A stretch of 64,000 nt of DNA, from positions 30,306,547 to 30,370,546 of the forward strand of contig OY987263.1 of the NCBI GenBank assembly GCA_963920665.1. Reading direction: 5' to 3'. A model generated the notes under the pieces. The model had not been told where the DNA came from, ran no database searches, and saw only the letters and a program-made list of their open reading frames with translations. Numbering within the stretch: position 1 is the first letter of the stretch; every line of letters starts with the position of its first letter. Position numbers and translations under genes: made by a program. Shown here in pieces: positions 37,787 through 50,763 of the stretch. The stretch is from Straminergon stramineum (taxonomy: Eukaryota > Streptophyta > Bryopsida > Hypnales > Calliergonaceae).

Positions 37787-38138
37787 TTAGGCGAAATATT
37801 CTTGCTTTTCAATGGATGAAATTTGCTACCACATCTTGGGACAATATCGCTCTATTTGGATGAATGTATGTAATTTTCATTGAATTAACGAAACTTCATC
37901 CATGTATTTCAAGTTTCATCCATTTTCATGGATGTAAATAGCTTCAGCCTTCTACTGTAGTGATTATCGCTTTTGGCACTGCCTACAATAAATGAAAAAA
38001 AAAATCCCTGCCCTGACCCCACAACCAGTACAGTTCTCAACAACAGTGTCACTTGTGTACGTCCCATCAAAAGTTTGGGAAATTCATCTCTCAGGTGTCC
38101 TTTGTGATATCTTTGTATTTGTATTTTGAGCTTCCATA

Positions 38139-38245
38139 CTCTTTCTCTCTCTCTCTCTTCCTTTCTTCCTTTCTTTCTTTCTCTCTTTCCCTTTGTCTTT
38201 CTCTCGTTGTCTCTTTTTCGTTCTCTCTCTCTCTCTCTTCCTTTG
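38139..38245 (+). promoter_or_regulatory. CT-rich tract before the trihelix gene leader
   Basis: A tract of about 105 bases, almost all C/T, ends in CCTTTGCAG at 38248. It may be a Y-patch at the transcription start, or the polypyrimidine tract and acceptor of an upstream leader intron. The sequence alone does not decide. Confidence 0.4.
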
Positions 38246-38248
38246 CAG

Positions 38249-38472
38249 AAGAAACAGAGGCAAGCTACTAGGGTTCCCCGTTCAGCCTTTCAGTTTTACA
38301 AGGACTTGACGCTTTCGTCGCGCTCACTCCACCCACCCGGCGAGCACCATGTCAATTCCATCCATCACCTCGTGATCACCTTCAACAAGCGTCCATCCTA
38401 AACAATTCTCCCAATTGAGCTTTAGCATGGACCTCTTCTCGGAATTCCCATTCTTCTCCAAATTTCCCTGAG
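38249..38472 (+). other. Leader exon (5' UTR) of the trihelix gene with two upstream ORFs
   Basis: The leader ends at CCCTGAG|GTCAGT (donor 38473); the matching acceptor GCTTTGCAG ends at 40048, giving an intron of 1576 bases. Within it an ATG at 38349 opens an 8-codon ORF (to 38375) and an ATG at 38427 opens a 14-codon ORF (MDLFSEFPFFSKFP) whose TGA (38469-38471) lies one base before the splice donor. Confidence 0.45.
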
Positions 38473-40052
38473 GTCAGTATCGTAAATTCCTCTTCGCAAT
38501 TTGAATTCTGTCTCTAGCGATTCGCAATCGTGGATCGCAATTGAGTCAATTGGGTCATTTCCTGGGGTTGAATTTTCGTTCTAGGATCGAGTCCGGCGGC
38601 TTGGAACTTGGGAAAAATGGAAGTGCGCGTGGGCGCAATTCAGTGTTGGCTTTCGTGTTTTGTGTTTTGATTGGGTTTGGAGAGGAACGGTCACAGGTTG
38701 GATGTGTGTATGGAGAGCGTGAAACAGGGGTTTGAATTAGGTTCTGTATTGATTGGTCTGATTGGTCGAGTCGCAGAATGGTTATGATTCAGGAGATGGT
38801 GCAGTCGAATGGTTAGGGGTTTGAGACGGTATGGTTGACGCCGATTGTGTCGCCAATTGACGGAACTTGACCTGAATTTAGACGTTGATGGATTTGCGGG
38901 GTTGGGGTTCGTACAGGACGAATTGTTTATTCGCAATTGGTGTCAGAGGAGATGTAGCAGAGTGAATCTAGTCTAAAGGCGTACTTAAATCGGTTCTGAC
39001 GCTCTTACTGAGTGCGAATGGGAAGCGAGAAGCTGCAATTGGAACTCGTGTAGGGGATTGGTTTGGTTTGGTTCGATTTTATTGTATTGGTTTTTTTAGT
39101 AACACGTATTAATGTTCTTCAATGATTCTAGTGATGCAAAATTAAATTCCATTTGAATTGCATTATGATCAATTGAAACATGGCCATTTCAGTAATCAGG
39201 AATCCTTGGTGCTTCAGAAGTTTCACGCTATTCATTAGAGCGATTCTTTTGAGCTACGGCATCTTACGAGCTACCTGCCGTACTTATCCTTCGATATCGC
39301 CGCCCGTGTAGGATCTCCGGTTTCATGTGACTGAATTTTTAATAAATGAAGTCGTATCCTTTCTTAGTAGATTTTTCTGTTTTTCTGTTTTTCTGTTCTT
39401 AGTTCTGTAATGCCATTACGGTTTAGAATTATTCAAATTTTTCGTCCACAATTTCGTTTTCCTTGTAGCTCGACTGAGATTGGATCAAACTCTCGCTTGA
39501 GATCAAATTTTTCTTGCTCAATGTATGACGACTTCTTAGGCAATCATTCTCGAAGAGAGAGATTGTAGACCACTATCGATGGGACAGGTGACAAACTCCA
39601 TTTTCTTTCGAAATCAGCGGTCATAGACATTTAACCAAGTCATGCTAACACATAACTTGTAATAACTTGCTAAACACATAACTTGCGAATTGAAAGTCAA
39701 TCAAGTGTATCGGAAGACACGAGTTGCTGTTGTTATTAGGAGTCAACAATGGAGACGGAATCAGGTTCCTAACGGTTTTAAATCCTCCACCTAACTCACA
39801 TGTGTTTATTGATTGATTGATTGATTGTCTGATTGATGAAGCACCTTCTATTGGACTTATACATGAAGACTGCCATGATACAGAGGGCGGCCTTTGTATG
39901 ATCACTCTGAGAAATGATGAAGATTATTTTTTTTAGTGGCGCTGTCTAATATTCTAGTTTCCACCGAAAATCTATTTTGAGACTGCATCAGACTCACATG
40001 TTTCTTGTTTTATTCCTGAATACTGAAGCTTTTCTGTTGGCTTTGCAGGTAT

Positions 40053-40169
40053 ATGACTCAGACACAGAGGAATCATGCAAGACATAACGGGTGGTGTGCC
40101 GAGCGCTGGTGCTCTCCATGTCCCCCCACCGAAGAACGGCAACGTGTCCCCGAAGATGGAGGGCCCTGA
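40053..40169 (+). promoter_or_regulatory. Upstream ORF overlapping the trihelix start codon
   Basis: An ATG five bases after the leader acceptor (40053) opens a 38-codon frame that overlaps the main start in another frame and stops at 40169. If it is in the mRNA, it should reduce initiation at 40075. Confidence 0.4.
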
Positions 40170-41607
40170 CAAAGGGCAGCGGGGGTTACGTTGGACGAAG
40201 CATGAGTCTCTGATTCTCGTCGCGGCCAAGAGCAAGGAGCTTGACAAGTCGCTGGACAGCACGGCCCGGGGCGTCGACGCCTCGGACGTGAAGTGGGTCA
40301 CCATCTTCCAGTATTGCAAGGACCGTGGAGTGGAGCGAGATGCCAGCCAGTGTCGAAAACGCTGGCACAGCCTGTACAAAGACTACAAGAAGATCATGGA
40401 TCATGAGAAGCTGCATGGGGGCTCTTACTGGACCATGACTGCGGAGCAACGGAGGGAACAGAAACTGGCTTCGAGTTTTGAGCAGGAAGTATTCGAGGTT
40501 CTGGATAATTATTGTAAAAAGCTGCCGGCCACTTCGGCGAAGGTGACTCCGGAGACGTCCAGGCCGGGGAAAGACGAGGTGGACCTGCCGGTGGATGAGG
40601 ATGAAGGACACGGGAATGCTGCATCCTCGGAGGAATGTGGTCTGGGCGGCTCAACTGATGTCACAGGTAAATGGCTTGTTCTTCTAACTGCTGCTAAGAC
40701 ACCTAATTGGAATCCTCTTTGATCTCTGAGCGTATTTTCTATTATTAGAAAGTTTAGACTCTTAAAATACTCTTCTCCGGAGTATTCATTTACAGAGGAT
40801 TCCAACGCACCGAAGAATGCATTATTTAGATTTCGTATGCAAAAGTTACAAGGATTCAAAGTTTTATTGGCAGATGATCTAGTTGTTGGGCGGCAATTTG
40901 GGGCCACTGCTGATTATGGAGGTCTCTTCCTTCCTGCCGTGGAAATTGTCAGGTGTTGTTGTAGGACTGCCTGTATTATAATATAATATGTCTGTTACAA
41001 GAATTGAGTATTGGATTAGATTTTATTCACGTTGGGTTAGATTGCGTACATATCTTGCTTACAATTTGAGGGTTTACGTACTCACACATACGAATTTCTC
41101 AGTGTCAAAACCGAATTTGGAAAGCTCTTAAACTGTTGACTTCAGTTTATTATTTTGATGTTTATGATGGGGTGAAGTTTGTAGCTACATGTATGATCAC
41201 GGTGTCCACATGGAGACCTCATTAATCATGCTAAGGATCAATTTTATGAATGTCTAGAAGTTCCTGAAATAATCTGCTTTCGTCGAAAACCGTGGTAGAT
41301 AACTCTCCACTGAGAGCATGCTGTGACCCAAAAGGTTATTTAGTCCGGAATTTGCTGTGGTCTGTCTACAGGCTGCCCCAAACAGGAGGAAAGTCCGACA
41401 AAAAAGAAGAAAAGGAAGCGGCGCCCGGAGACAATAGAGGAGAGAATGCTCTCAGCCTTGGAAAGCACAAGTCGGAATTTGCAGCTCCAGCTCCGCCATG
41501 ACCGGGAGCTCCGGATTGAAGAAGGGAAAAGCCTCATGAGTGTGCTGGACAAGTTACTCACCAGCGTGGCTCGAATCGCTGATGCTTTGGAGCTTCGCAA
41601 GAGTTAA
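40075..41607 (+). CDS. Trihelix (SANT/MADF-like) transcription factor, ASR3-like, 2 coding exons
   Basis: Exons 40075-40666 and 41372-41607 join in frame (ACA G|GC TGC), giving 275 aa. The trihelix DNA-binding domain spans about residues 38-145: LRWTKHESLILVAAKSKEL, then DVKWVTIFQYCKDRGVERDA, then SQCRKRWHSLYKDYKKIMDH. The three spaced tryptophans (W40, W74, W97) are the family hallmark. A following YWTM...RREQKL...FEQEVFEVLD segment matches the fourth amphipathic helix of the ASR3/ASIL type. Exon 2 adds a basic nuclear-localisation stretch (KKKKRKRRP, about 208-216) and a helical, probably coiled-coil, C-terminus (about 217-270). It should act in the nucleus as a GT-element-binding regulator, as a repressor if like Arabidopsis ASR3 (inference). 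The start is the first in-frame ATG after a TGA at 40054. Reading through the intron would end after 18 extra residues (stop at 40720-40722) and lose the basic region. Confidence 0.87.
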
Positions 41608-42060
41608 GTGATCATGTAGTACTTGTGAATATCAGCTGTAGACTTCGAGTGAAGCTCTCAAATTGCTTTTGTAGTTAAGGCAATTCATACTGGAGATAGG
41701 ACTTCTCACTTGTACAATCATTGTATATCATTGTGTATCAATATCATAGTAGTAGACGGGTAGGCAAGATGTATAGATAATTACTCTGTCAAAATTACAA
41801 ACAGATGAAGCTTTTTGAGGGCTCTACCGCTCTAGTATGTGAAAGATGTAGAGTTTACAGCCCAGGTCTGGCTTGATATTGCACAGATGGCCTGATATTG
41901 TTCTCCAGTCATGCTGAGTATGCTGACGCCAGGCTGTTCCCAATTACCCACTTTTGGATGGCCATTTGGTTGTTATGCAACAATTATGTTTATGTGGGTC
42001 ACCTGTATTAAGGTGTTGAAGATTGCAACAAGTTAGCTTTGGTTAATTTGAAGTACCGTT
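41608..42060 (+). other. Probable 3' UTR and 3' flank of the trihelix gene
   Basis: The region is non-coding. It contains TTGTACAATCATTGTATATC-type TGTA-rich words (about 41713-41745), like plant far-upstream polyadenylation elements. The cleavage site was not located. Confidence 0.35.
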
Positions 42061-42966
42061 ACCCCAAATCTGACGTGTTTTAAGTTTCAATACGATCTTC
42101 ACTAAATTAAAAATTAAGAATCTCTAAAAAAAACTTTGATTTGGACAGAAACTACACCTTATGTGATTTCTCAAACACTCCAAGAAATGCTCACTACATA
42201 TTGTCTTTGGAGAAGAAACTAGACAATCAAAGGCCATTTCAAGGAAAAAAATCCATGGATTTAGCAATTTATGGAGTGGAGAAGAAAAAAGTCAAAGTTT
42301 TGAGGTTAAATTTCAATCAATTAGATTACAATCAATAAAAATCTAAAATTCATGAAACTTGTAACATGTGATTCTAGTCAAGATGGATATTCTTCCTATA
42401 TTGAAAAAGAAATAAGACATTTTAACTTTTCACAAAAAGTTTATTTTTATATAGAAATTTCATTCAAATAATATTAGGTCTAAATATAGTCCACTTTTAA
42501 GTGGAATTACACATGAGGATAGAATACCATTTGTACAACATGTCCAAATTTCACTTCATCATTACAATTTCTAATTTATGAGAGCAATATATATATATCA
42601 TGGCCCACTATTTTGGGGAATCATTGTATATATACTTCAAGTGTTTTTTTACTTTTGGACTCTATGTAGCATAACTTTTGCAACCATGCACCAATTGAAA
42701 CAAAAATTATATTTCCAAAAAGCTTATTTGTTTGTCTATATTAAAAAAAATGTTTCAAAAAATCATGACAAAAATTGAAATCACAATATCATGTTTGAAC
42801 TATTTCATGACTGTCGAAGCACGACACTTCAAGCTTTAGGCATTAAATGACATTTTTTGGCCTAGCAAACAATCCAAGAAAGAATAAAAAATCTCGAAGT
42901 ATGAAACATGGTTATTTCTCCTTGCTCAATGTTGTGTGACCAAGGCATGTAGAATTGATCAATTAA

Positions 42967-43883
42967 CCCCTAAAGGACCATTGTCCCCTCGGGGGACAAA
43001 TGAGATTTTGGGTAGGTACCTATGGTCTCAACGTTTGTCTTGATTTTTTGAATTTTTTTATAAAGATAGAAAAATTGATTAGCTTCGAGGGAATATAATT
43101 TTTTTTCATTTGGTGCCCAGGAACAAAAGTTATGCCCAAATAAGCTCAAAATAGAGGAGAGGAGGCAGCAAAAAAAATTCAAAAATTTGAATTTTTTTAA
43201 ATTTTTTCCCTTATAGATTTTATTTTTGTCTACACGGAAAGCTTTGATTCATTCTATTTGGATTTGTTATGAGAAAGTTATAGACAATCTTGTTTTTTGG
43301 GCAATTAGAGCATCTTCCTAGAAAAAAACACTTGTAGGATTCACTTTTGAATGCAATTTTTACAATTTTTCAAAAAAAATCGGTCCATGTGGTTTTATTT
43401 TCTTTCTAGGACAATCTCACCATTTGGATTAGTGCATTTTAATTCCATCATAGAGATATTAATAACTTAGATTTTCCTTCTATCTTGTACCTACTTCTAC
43501 TTAATAATTTCTTAAAGAATTAAAAAAAAAAATTCGTATTTTCTTTTTCTTCCCTAGACTCTCAACTCAATTCTCCACCATAAAGATTTAAAGCTCAAAA
43601 TTTTGTAGTGCAAAAAATGAAAGTTAAGAAGGTTCAAAGTCAAATAACCTAGTCCCGCAATGTGTAGAAAAATTTGTTTTCTTCACTTTAAACACAGATA
43701 TCTTGCAATCTATGCAATCAAAATTTCTGACATTTTTTCCACGTGTTTTCATACTTGTTAGGTGTAAGATCCTATGGTTGGATGTGGAAAAAAAATACAA
43801 TTTTCGAATTTTTTTACTCTTTGCTCTAAAAATGACAGTTTTGAGTGTTTTTTTGCAAAAAAAAGGCCTGAGTCCTTTAGAGG
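42967..43883 (+). mobile_element. TTAA-type TIR element, family T3, complete copy
   Basis: Flanked by TTAA at 42963-42966 and 43884-43887, with termini CCCCTAAAGGACCATTGTCC and GAGTCCTTTAGAGG, 917 bp. It shares its ends with family A (5076) but has a longer interior. Related degenerate segments lie at about 10600-11420 and 24560-24900. No long ORF. Confidence 0.75.
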
Positions 43884-44325
43884 TTAACAAAATTTTGGCT
43901 TTGCAATCTAAATGCAATGCTTGGAAATTCTTGTATAATATTGAAGTGGATTTAGTAGGTTGAAACATTTCAAAAAATCCTAAAACCTCTTTTTGTCAAA
44001 GATTCACTTGAAACCAAGCTCGTAGGCCCTAGCTTGTCATTTAAAGGTCAAGAGCATGTCTAATCCAACAAGCCACAACAACACCATCATGTAGATGGAT
44101 CCCCCCCCCCAAAGAAAAAAATCTTGAATGCAATTGGTATTGGTCCCTCTTTATTTTGGCCCCATCATTCTCCTTTCCAAAATTGGCAAGTTGGTGAGAT
44201 ATGAAGAACCCACAACTTGACTTACAATAGGAAGATTAATAATTGTCATACATTTTTAAGCTTTGTTATATTGTATATGTCAATAAATTGAAACATCCCA
44301 TTTTTGCTTGAAAGGTCTTTATTAA

Positions 44326-45150
44326 CCCCTGATTAACTAAGAAGTCCACTTTGAGCTATTTGAGAACTCTTGCATCTTCTACTGACTTCATAATTTGAAA
44401 TTTATGCTTGAACTTTTTACAATGGATGCTAATCATCATAATTGATATGTAAAACATTCATTTCACTTCATTCTAATAAATATTGCAAAAGTTATAAGAT
44501 TTTTTAAATTTCAAAGTAGATAGCTAAATATATATATTTTTTAAATGATTAAGTTTATGGATTGTATAGATTGATACCTATTCAAAAACATTTGAACCAT
44601 TCAATTTAAAATAACAAGATGAAAGCTATGAGGTTTTTTATTTTGAATGCAATGAATGTAAAATAAACATATGAATTTTTCTTCTAAACTCAATTTTGAA
44701 AATTTTGAAATAAAATGAAAAACACATGATGTATGTTGCTTACTTGAACATTCTCACCATTTGAATTTACAATTCACAATTTCTTGTAAGAGTTAATTAG
44801 TGATTTAGGTTTTTCTTTCATTGAGTTCCACCTTCCGATTCATAATTTATTTATAGATGAATACAAAAGTTTTTTTGGTTAAATTCCATGTAATCTCAGT
44901 CCATATTCCCACGTCTTGACTAAATTGCACAAGTTATGGTACATACATATTTTTTCCTAAAAATGTTGGAAGAACAAATTTCACCTTTGTGAAGGGCTAA
45001 AAAAACTACTTTGGAAAGATTAGGAATATCGAATAGTTATGCAATTGGTGTCAATTTCCACTCTAAAATTTTGGAAGGATTTTCTTGAACAAGTTAACTA
45101 AAGGATTTTATGTTTGGATTTGTTTAAGAATAAATATAGCCTTGCTTTGG
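44326..45150 (+). repeat. Degenerate TTAA-type element (family E), right end not found
   Basis: A left end TTAA|CCCCTGATTAACTAAG lies at 44322. Loosely similar ordered segments occur at about 60560-61510: TATAGATTGATACC..., AAAG(C/T)TATGAGGTT, and a late block AAGGGCTA(A/T)AAAA(A/G)AACT...CTTGA(A/C)CAAG. The right boundary is uncertain. Confidence 0.35.
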
Positions 45151-45199
45151 ATACAAGTAATTTGAAGCAATTTTGGGCCTAAAAAAATGTCAATAAATT

Positions 45200-47270
45200 A
45201 AGGCTTAGTGCAAAAAAATTTCTTCTCCTTTTTCATAATGCCAAAAATTTCATGTGAGATTTAGACTATAGACTTTTCATTTGGGGAAATTTTTTTAAAA
45301 GTCAATAAAAGTGGTAGGGCTCCTAAATGAAGCCCATCAAGCACCAAATGCAAGCCTATATCTAGAGTATGGATTGAGGATGCTCTAACAACCAAAAGAA
45401 TTCCATCATTGAGGGAGATAACTAAGGACTAGTTTTCACCAAGTCCAAATCCAAGGACATTTAGAATGATCAAAGCAACAATTGATGGAGAAATAGGTGT
45501 AGTCCAAGTTGGGCTTTGGCCGAGCCCCATGCCATTTTTCTTGGACAAGAAGTCTACTTAAAATCCTACATGGTCAAAGTAGATAATGTTTTTTTCATTT
45601 TTTAGGAGCTTCTTTCTTGACCACCTCTTTGAAGTAGGCCTAACGCATTTCTAGGAGACCATAACAGGCTAAAATCTCAAAACTATACAATAGATTTTGT
45701 CTATATAATTGATCTTGCAGTTCACAATGTGAGATTTCATAATAAATCAATATGGCCTAGCTATGGTCTCTCTTGGGTTTACACCAAGACCATGCAAAGT
45801 GACATGACTATTTTTTTTTTGGTCTGGGTCTCTCACTTCCCATAGTTACATCTAACAAAGTGAGGTGCAGTACCATAAAATGCATGTGATTTCTGGATCT
45901 ACCCCTCAGAAAATAGCTTACAATTCAAACAATGTGGCTTCATCACTCACTTTGCAGAGTTTTTTTCTCCTTTGTAGAATTCAATGATTCCATTCACCAT
46001 GCCATCTTCCTATCTTGACAGTTGATACCCGCCATTTGGTGCAGTTCACTGTTATCAGGTCTGGCGGGTAAGGCTGGCAAGTCAGGCCCTAGACTAGACT
46101 CAGTCAAGACTCAGTCAAGTCTTCAAGACCAAGTCTGGAGTCGAGGCTTCACGACTCCAGAACCCACTCCTCCGGGGGGATTCTGAGGACCAGCCTTCAC
46201 TCAAGGTTCTGTAAAACTACACTAAAATAGTGAAATTAGATTGCCCCACACTCAACATTTGACACTGTAGAAATTAATTTTTTTGTTACTGTACAAGAAT
46301 GTACTACTTTTGAACTAGGTATTCTTGTAATTGGGACTCATAAACCTCCTTGGATACAAATGGAAATATTTGTAAAATTATTTTCTTAACTTTGATGGCT
46401 TGTAAAGCAACTTTCTTGGGGTAAGGCAACCTAGTTTCACTGTTTAGTGTACCTGGCTGTTGCTTCCATATTCATTTGGTCCGGGATATTTTATCCCACG
46501 TAAGCCCAAAGAAAGGTATACAACATGTGTACAGTATTTCCAACCACAACCGCATTTACGGAAGATTGGGTGACCTATTTTCATGAATGAGGGGAAGATA
46601 ATGTCAACCAAGGCCTTCATTATTGTGTGATGAATAACAAATTGACACCTCAAGAAAATGGTAAGACTAGTTTCTAATTTTGGGCTAGCTTTTTGGAAAT
46701 AGGTTTGCCTAAAGATTGTGAATAAGTCCGATTGTAATCAACACTTCCTTCAATTCTACTATTTAATTCCAAACTTGAGGGAAAATGAGCCCCCCAAAAG
46801 AATAAATTCTTCACTATTTCTACTCCTTCATTAGAGAAAATTATCCCCCTCTCCCATCATTCAATTGGACATATCCTTAAAAGCTTAACATTGTTGAAAG
46901 TAGGTCGTATACATTAGAAGCCAAACAACAATATCTAACCTTGTTCTTGTGAGTCTTGCAACATGGTCACTATCATGGTTAGTCACAAGTTTTATTATTT
47001 CTTACATACATCTTCAAGGTTTACACATCATATATACCATATTCTTTCACCCTGAAGGATGATGAGGACATTTTGTATCCTTTGGAAGGTTAGCTAAGGC
47101 ACTAAGCTCTTCACATACTGAAGAATGGATGATTTCATCCAATTTGGGTGTGCAACTTTATTGATGCTTTATCGACATCTTTGAGTTAAGTTCAAGACAT
47201 CTAGTTGTTTTTTTATTCTACTATATATAGGGTGCTTTATAAAAAAAAGGGTACACTATTCAATGTATCA
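45200..47270. other. Intergenic DNA, no gene recognised
   Basis: No supported ORF. A GC-richer patch at about 46040-46190, with repeated GACTCAGTCAAG and AGTCTGGAGTCGAGG words, has no identified function. Confidence 0.35.
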
Positions 47271-47276
47271 CTTGTA

Positions 47277-47572
47277 AAGACAACCTCATTTCAAATCCAT
47301 TCCAACAAATTTTACTCAGAAAATGATAATATTTTGCTTGTAATCAAATTTTGAAGGAATTTTCAAATTTTCTTTCAAATTTTTCTTTCAAAATTTATAA
47401 AAAAAAAAAGATTGGTGATAGCATTGGTGAATCTAACCAAACAAATGGAATCTACAAATCAAAATCTACATTTTTTATATGTATATCAATTCCAAAATAT
47501 GCTTCCAAATTGAACTTTGTAATGATCTTTTTCAAATCATCAATTTTGGGGATGATTATTGATGTTTAGGGG
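47277..47572 (+). repeat. Right-end fragment of family T7 element
   Basis: About 295 bases align in direct orientation with 50474-50763, including AACCTCATTTCAAATCCATT, GATTGGTGATAGCATTG and AAAATATGCTTCCAAATTG. It ends in TTTAGGGG|TTAA (47573-47576). No matching left end was recognised; a decayed one may lie near 47047. Confidence 0.6.
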
Positions 47573-47666
47573 TTAAAGAATATTTTTTATTATTTTATAA
47601 TTTTTTTATGTATCTCCCCAAAATCCGATTGTGATGAAGTGACACACCAAGATTTATATGTGTTAA

Positions 47667-50600
47667 CCCCTAAGCGCTCCGACGTCCATTTTTTGGACAA
47701 TGAATAGATTAAAATTGGAGTTTCATCCTCCTAACTACTTGGATGAAGGTTATTCTAATTTGTGGAGATACGTTATTAAGTTGTTGTCGTGTTGTAGTGT
47801 TGTAAATTTTTCAATTTTGTGTCAATTTGATTTTTCAAATGTAAATTGGGTTGTCAATTCGCCTCATTTCCATTAGTAAGTCAATTAGCAATATAAATCC
47901 TTCATTAGAATTGAATGGGTGGATTTACTAGGATTTGAAGCAAGGCGAATTGATAAAGATTTAAAAGTCAAGTTGAATAGTTGTAGCTCTCTACGAAAAG
48001 TCATCTTCCCGGTTCTGGGACTATAAGTCCAAAGGTTGATTTGATTTTAAATTAGTTCATATAGGTCATATGACTCACTGAACTTTGACGATTCTATTGT
48101 AAAAATTCTCAAGCTTTAAAAATTTTGTAATTGTCAATTCGTTTTTGTGGAGAAAGTTGTACTTGTCTATTTGGCTGAGTGATTCGGCCTTGGTTGCTGT
48201 GGAGTGAATTATGGAGCTAGAATCTATTTGACTTGAAGAATTGGTGAATTGTATTATAGTCTAATTGATATGTAATAATTTGTGTGCATGTGTTTATTTG
48301 ATTGTTACTAAATATTTGCATGTATGTGTATGTGCTTGAATTTATAGGCTAATTGACTATGTACTAATGTCGTGTTAGTGGACTGTGAATACGGTCAATT
48401 TGATTGTGTGTTATAGCCTATTGGAATTATATTGGGTCAAATTAGAGGTAAGTCATGCTTGCATTAAGATGTGAGTGAATTATGTCAAGTGGACTGAATT
48501 AGCTTATAATTAATGGTGCATATGTTGTGATTAAGTCTTACAGTGTTGTGTGGTCAAATTGATTGTGAAATTGGAGAAATTAAAATATGAAGTTAACATG
48601 AAAATATTTGGATTTAGCATCTGGCATTGTAAGATAAGTTGTAGGAATTATTAAAGTCCATTGGATGATCAAAATTAGTTGGGAGTGTATCCAAGCATTC
48701 ACTAGGAAATACCAGTCTAGTCGATTGTCTTGGAACGTCTAATGAAGGCCAGACTATTCTTTTCTAGAAAATTGTGAGTTGTATTGGATAAAGTAATATT
48801 GGTCAAATTGATAAATTAGAAGCATGATTATGTTGTGTTGCCAAGGCAATAATCAGAACAAATTAGTAATAAGGGAAATAATCTAGTCTTGTGTAAGAAG
48901 GGAATCATGCCAAGTCAATTTGATGTTGTATAAAATTAATATTAATTGTAAGAAGTTGTGAACGGAAGAGTAAATTTTTGTAACTTATTATCTAGATGGA
49001 GTAATGTATAAAGTCAATTTGTCTGGTCCATATAACTATGTTCAGATGTATAAAAGTCCAATTGATTGTACTGAGTAAGTACTGGTGTGTAAGGGCTATA
49101 AGCTAAAACCTCAATTGTGATCCAATAGTGAATTTGTATGTGACATGTCTATTAGCTTGTTGTAGTGTGAGAATGTTTAATTGACAATATTGATGTGTAT
49201 GCATATAAAAATAATAAATTGCAATGCATGCTCAACTAACTTGAAATTGTGATTTGGAACTAAATGTTAAGAACATGATGTGTGTATTATGTCAAATTGA
49301 AATGAAACAATGAGTAGTTCATTTGATAGTTGTAGAATTTAGCTAGCTATATTAGCTGTGTAAATTTACAATGCATTAGTCCAATTGACCAATTAAGTCT
49401 ATTTGTCATTTTTAAATAGACATGGTCCAGTTGCAACAAGTGTAGCATGTGAAGCGAATTGATGAATTGAGTTTTGAATTAAATTAAATTGTATGGCTCA
49501 AGCTAGAAGTATTAAAATTGAAATCTGAAATTAAGTCAAATCATACATAAAGCATATCCAGTAGTTGATATTTGCTTGTTAAAGGAGTTAGCTAAGTCGA
49601 CAGTGTAGTTGGGGGTAGGTAGAAAGTCGACTAGGCTTGGTATTAGACCTTGTGCACGGTGATAGGTCTAGTCTCTTGGTTGTGTGTCCATGGATGGATA
49701 ACAAGGCCAATTGATTCAACCACATACAAGTTCAAAGATAAATTGACTTAAAGGGAGAATGGAGCAAAATGGACTGACGTGAAGAATTACTCAAGCCCCA
49801 GGAAAGAACTAATTCCTTCTTTTGGAATTTTTGATTGTACAGAATTAGGGGACCAAATTATTTTATAAAATAAAAATTGCAATAAAATTAATACAGTTTA
49901 GACGGATGAGAGAAAGAAAAGAGGATTGAATTTATGTGCAAGTTATTTGATATTTTTATAAATATTTATACAATATTAATATTATGTGGCTAGAGCATGC
50001 ATAAAGACAAATTGACAATTCCCTGACAAATTGACTTGAGAATTGACATGAGCCACACACTAAACAAGACTGTGACATCGTCCATTGAGTCTATAATAGA
50101 GCATTGGGAATTTGGACTGTGAAAAATTGACATTTAAAATATTTCCTTGGGTTATTTCTTGACTCAAACCATAAAACACAATAGATAAATATTCAAAATA
50201 CAAAAATGAGTGACCTTAGTCATGCAAACGTTAAACTTATTGACCTTTCCTTAGGAATTACCTCCCCTATACTATATTTCCCTGGGTTTTGTAGAGTAGG
50301 CAAAATCTACATTACACATGTCTAAGGGTTGGATTTGGTGTTACTAGAGTACATATTTGTCTAAAATTACCAATGTGCAAGTATGTCAAGTGGTCAAACT
50401 ACATTAACTTTAGTTCAAATATGGATTTGCCAAAATGAGGTCATAGATTTGAAGAACACAAAATTTTGAAAAACTCACTGTATCAAGAGAACCTCATTTC
50501 AAATCCATTCCAACAAATCTTATTCAAAAAATGATAATATTTTGTTTGAAATCAAATTTTGAAGGAGTTTTGAAATTTCTCTTTCAAATTTCATAAAAAA

Positions 50601-50763
50601 GATTGGTGATAGCATTGATGAATCTGACCATGCAGATGGAATCTACAAAATGAAATCTACAACTTTTATTTGAATATCAATTTCAAAATATGCTTCCAAA
50701 TTGCACTTTATAATGATTTTTCTCAAATCGACAATTCTAGAGATGAATTTGGACGTTTAGGGG
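47667..50763 (+). mobile_element. Large (3.1-kb) TTAA-type TIR element, family T7
   Basis: Starts TTAA|CCCCTAAGCGCTCCGACG (47663) and ends TTTGGACGTTTAGGGG|TTAA (50764-50767). TIR similarity is limited to about 12 bases with gaps. The interior is AT-rich with many TTGATTG, CAATTGA and TGTG words and no long ORF, so no transposase is recognisable. The two ends could instead come from different neighbouring elements. Confidence 0.5.

Noticed and set aside
38053..38401. ORFs rich in Ser/Leu in the CT tract at 38.1-38.4 kb
   Set aside because: They are translations of a pyrimidine repeat and have no coding signal.
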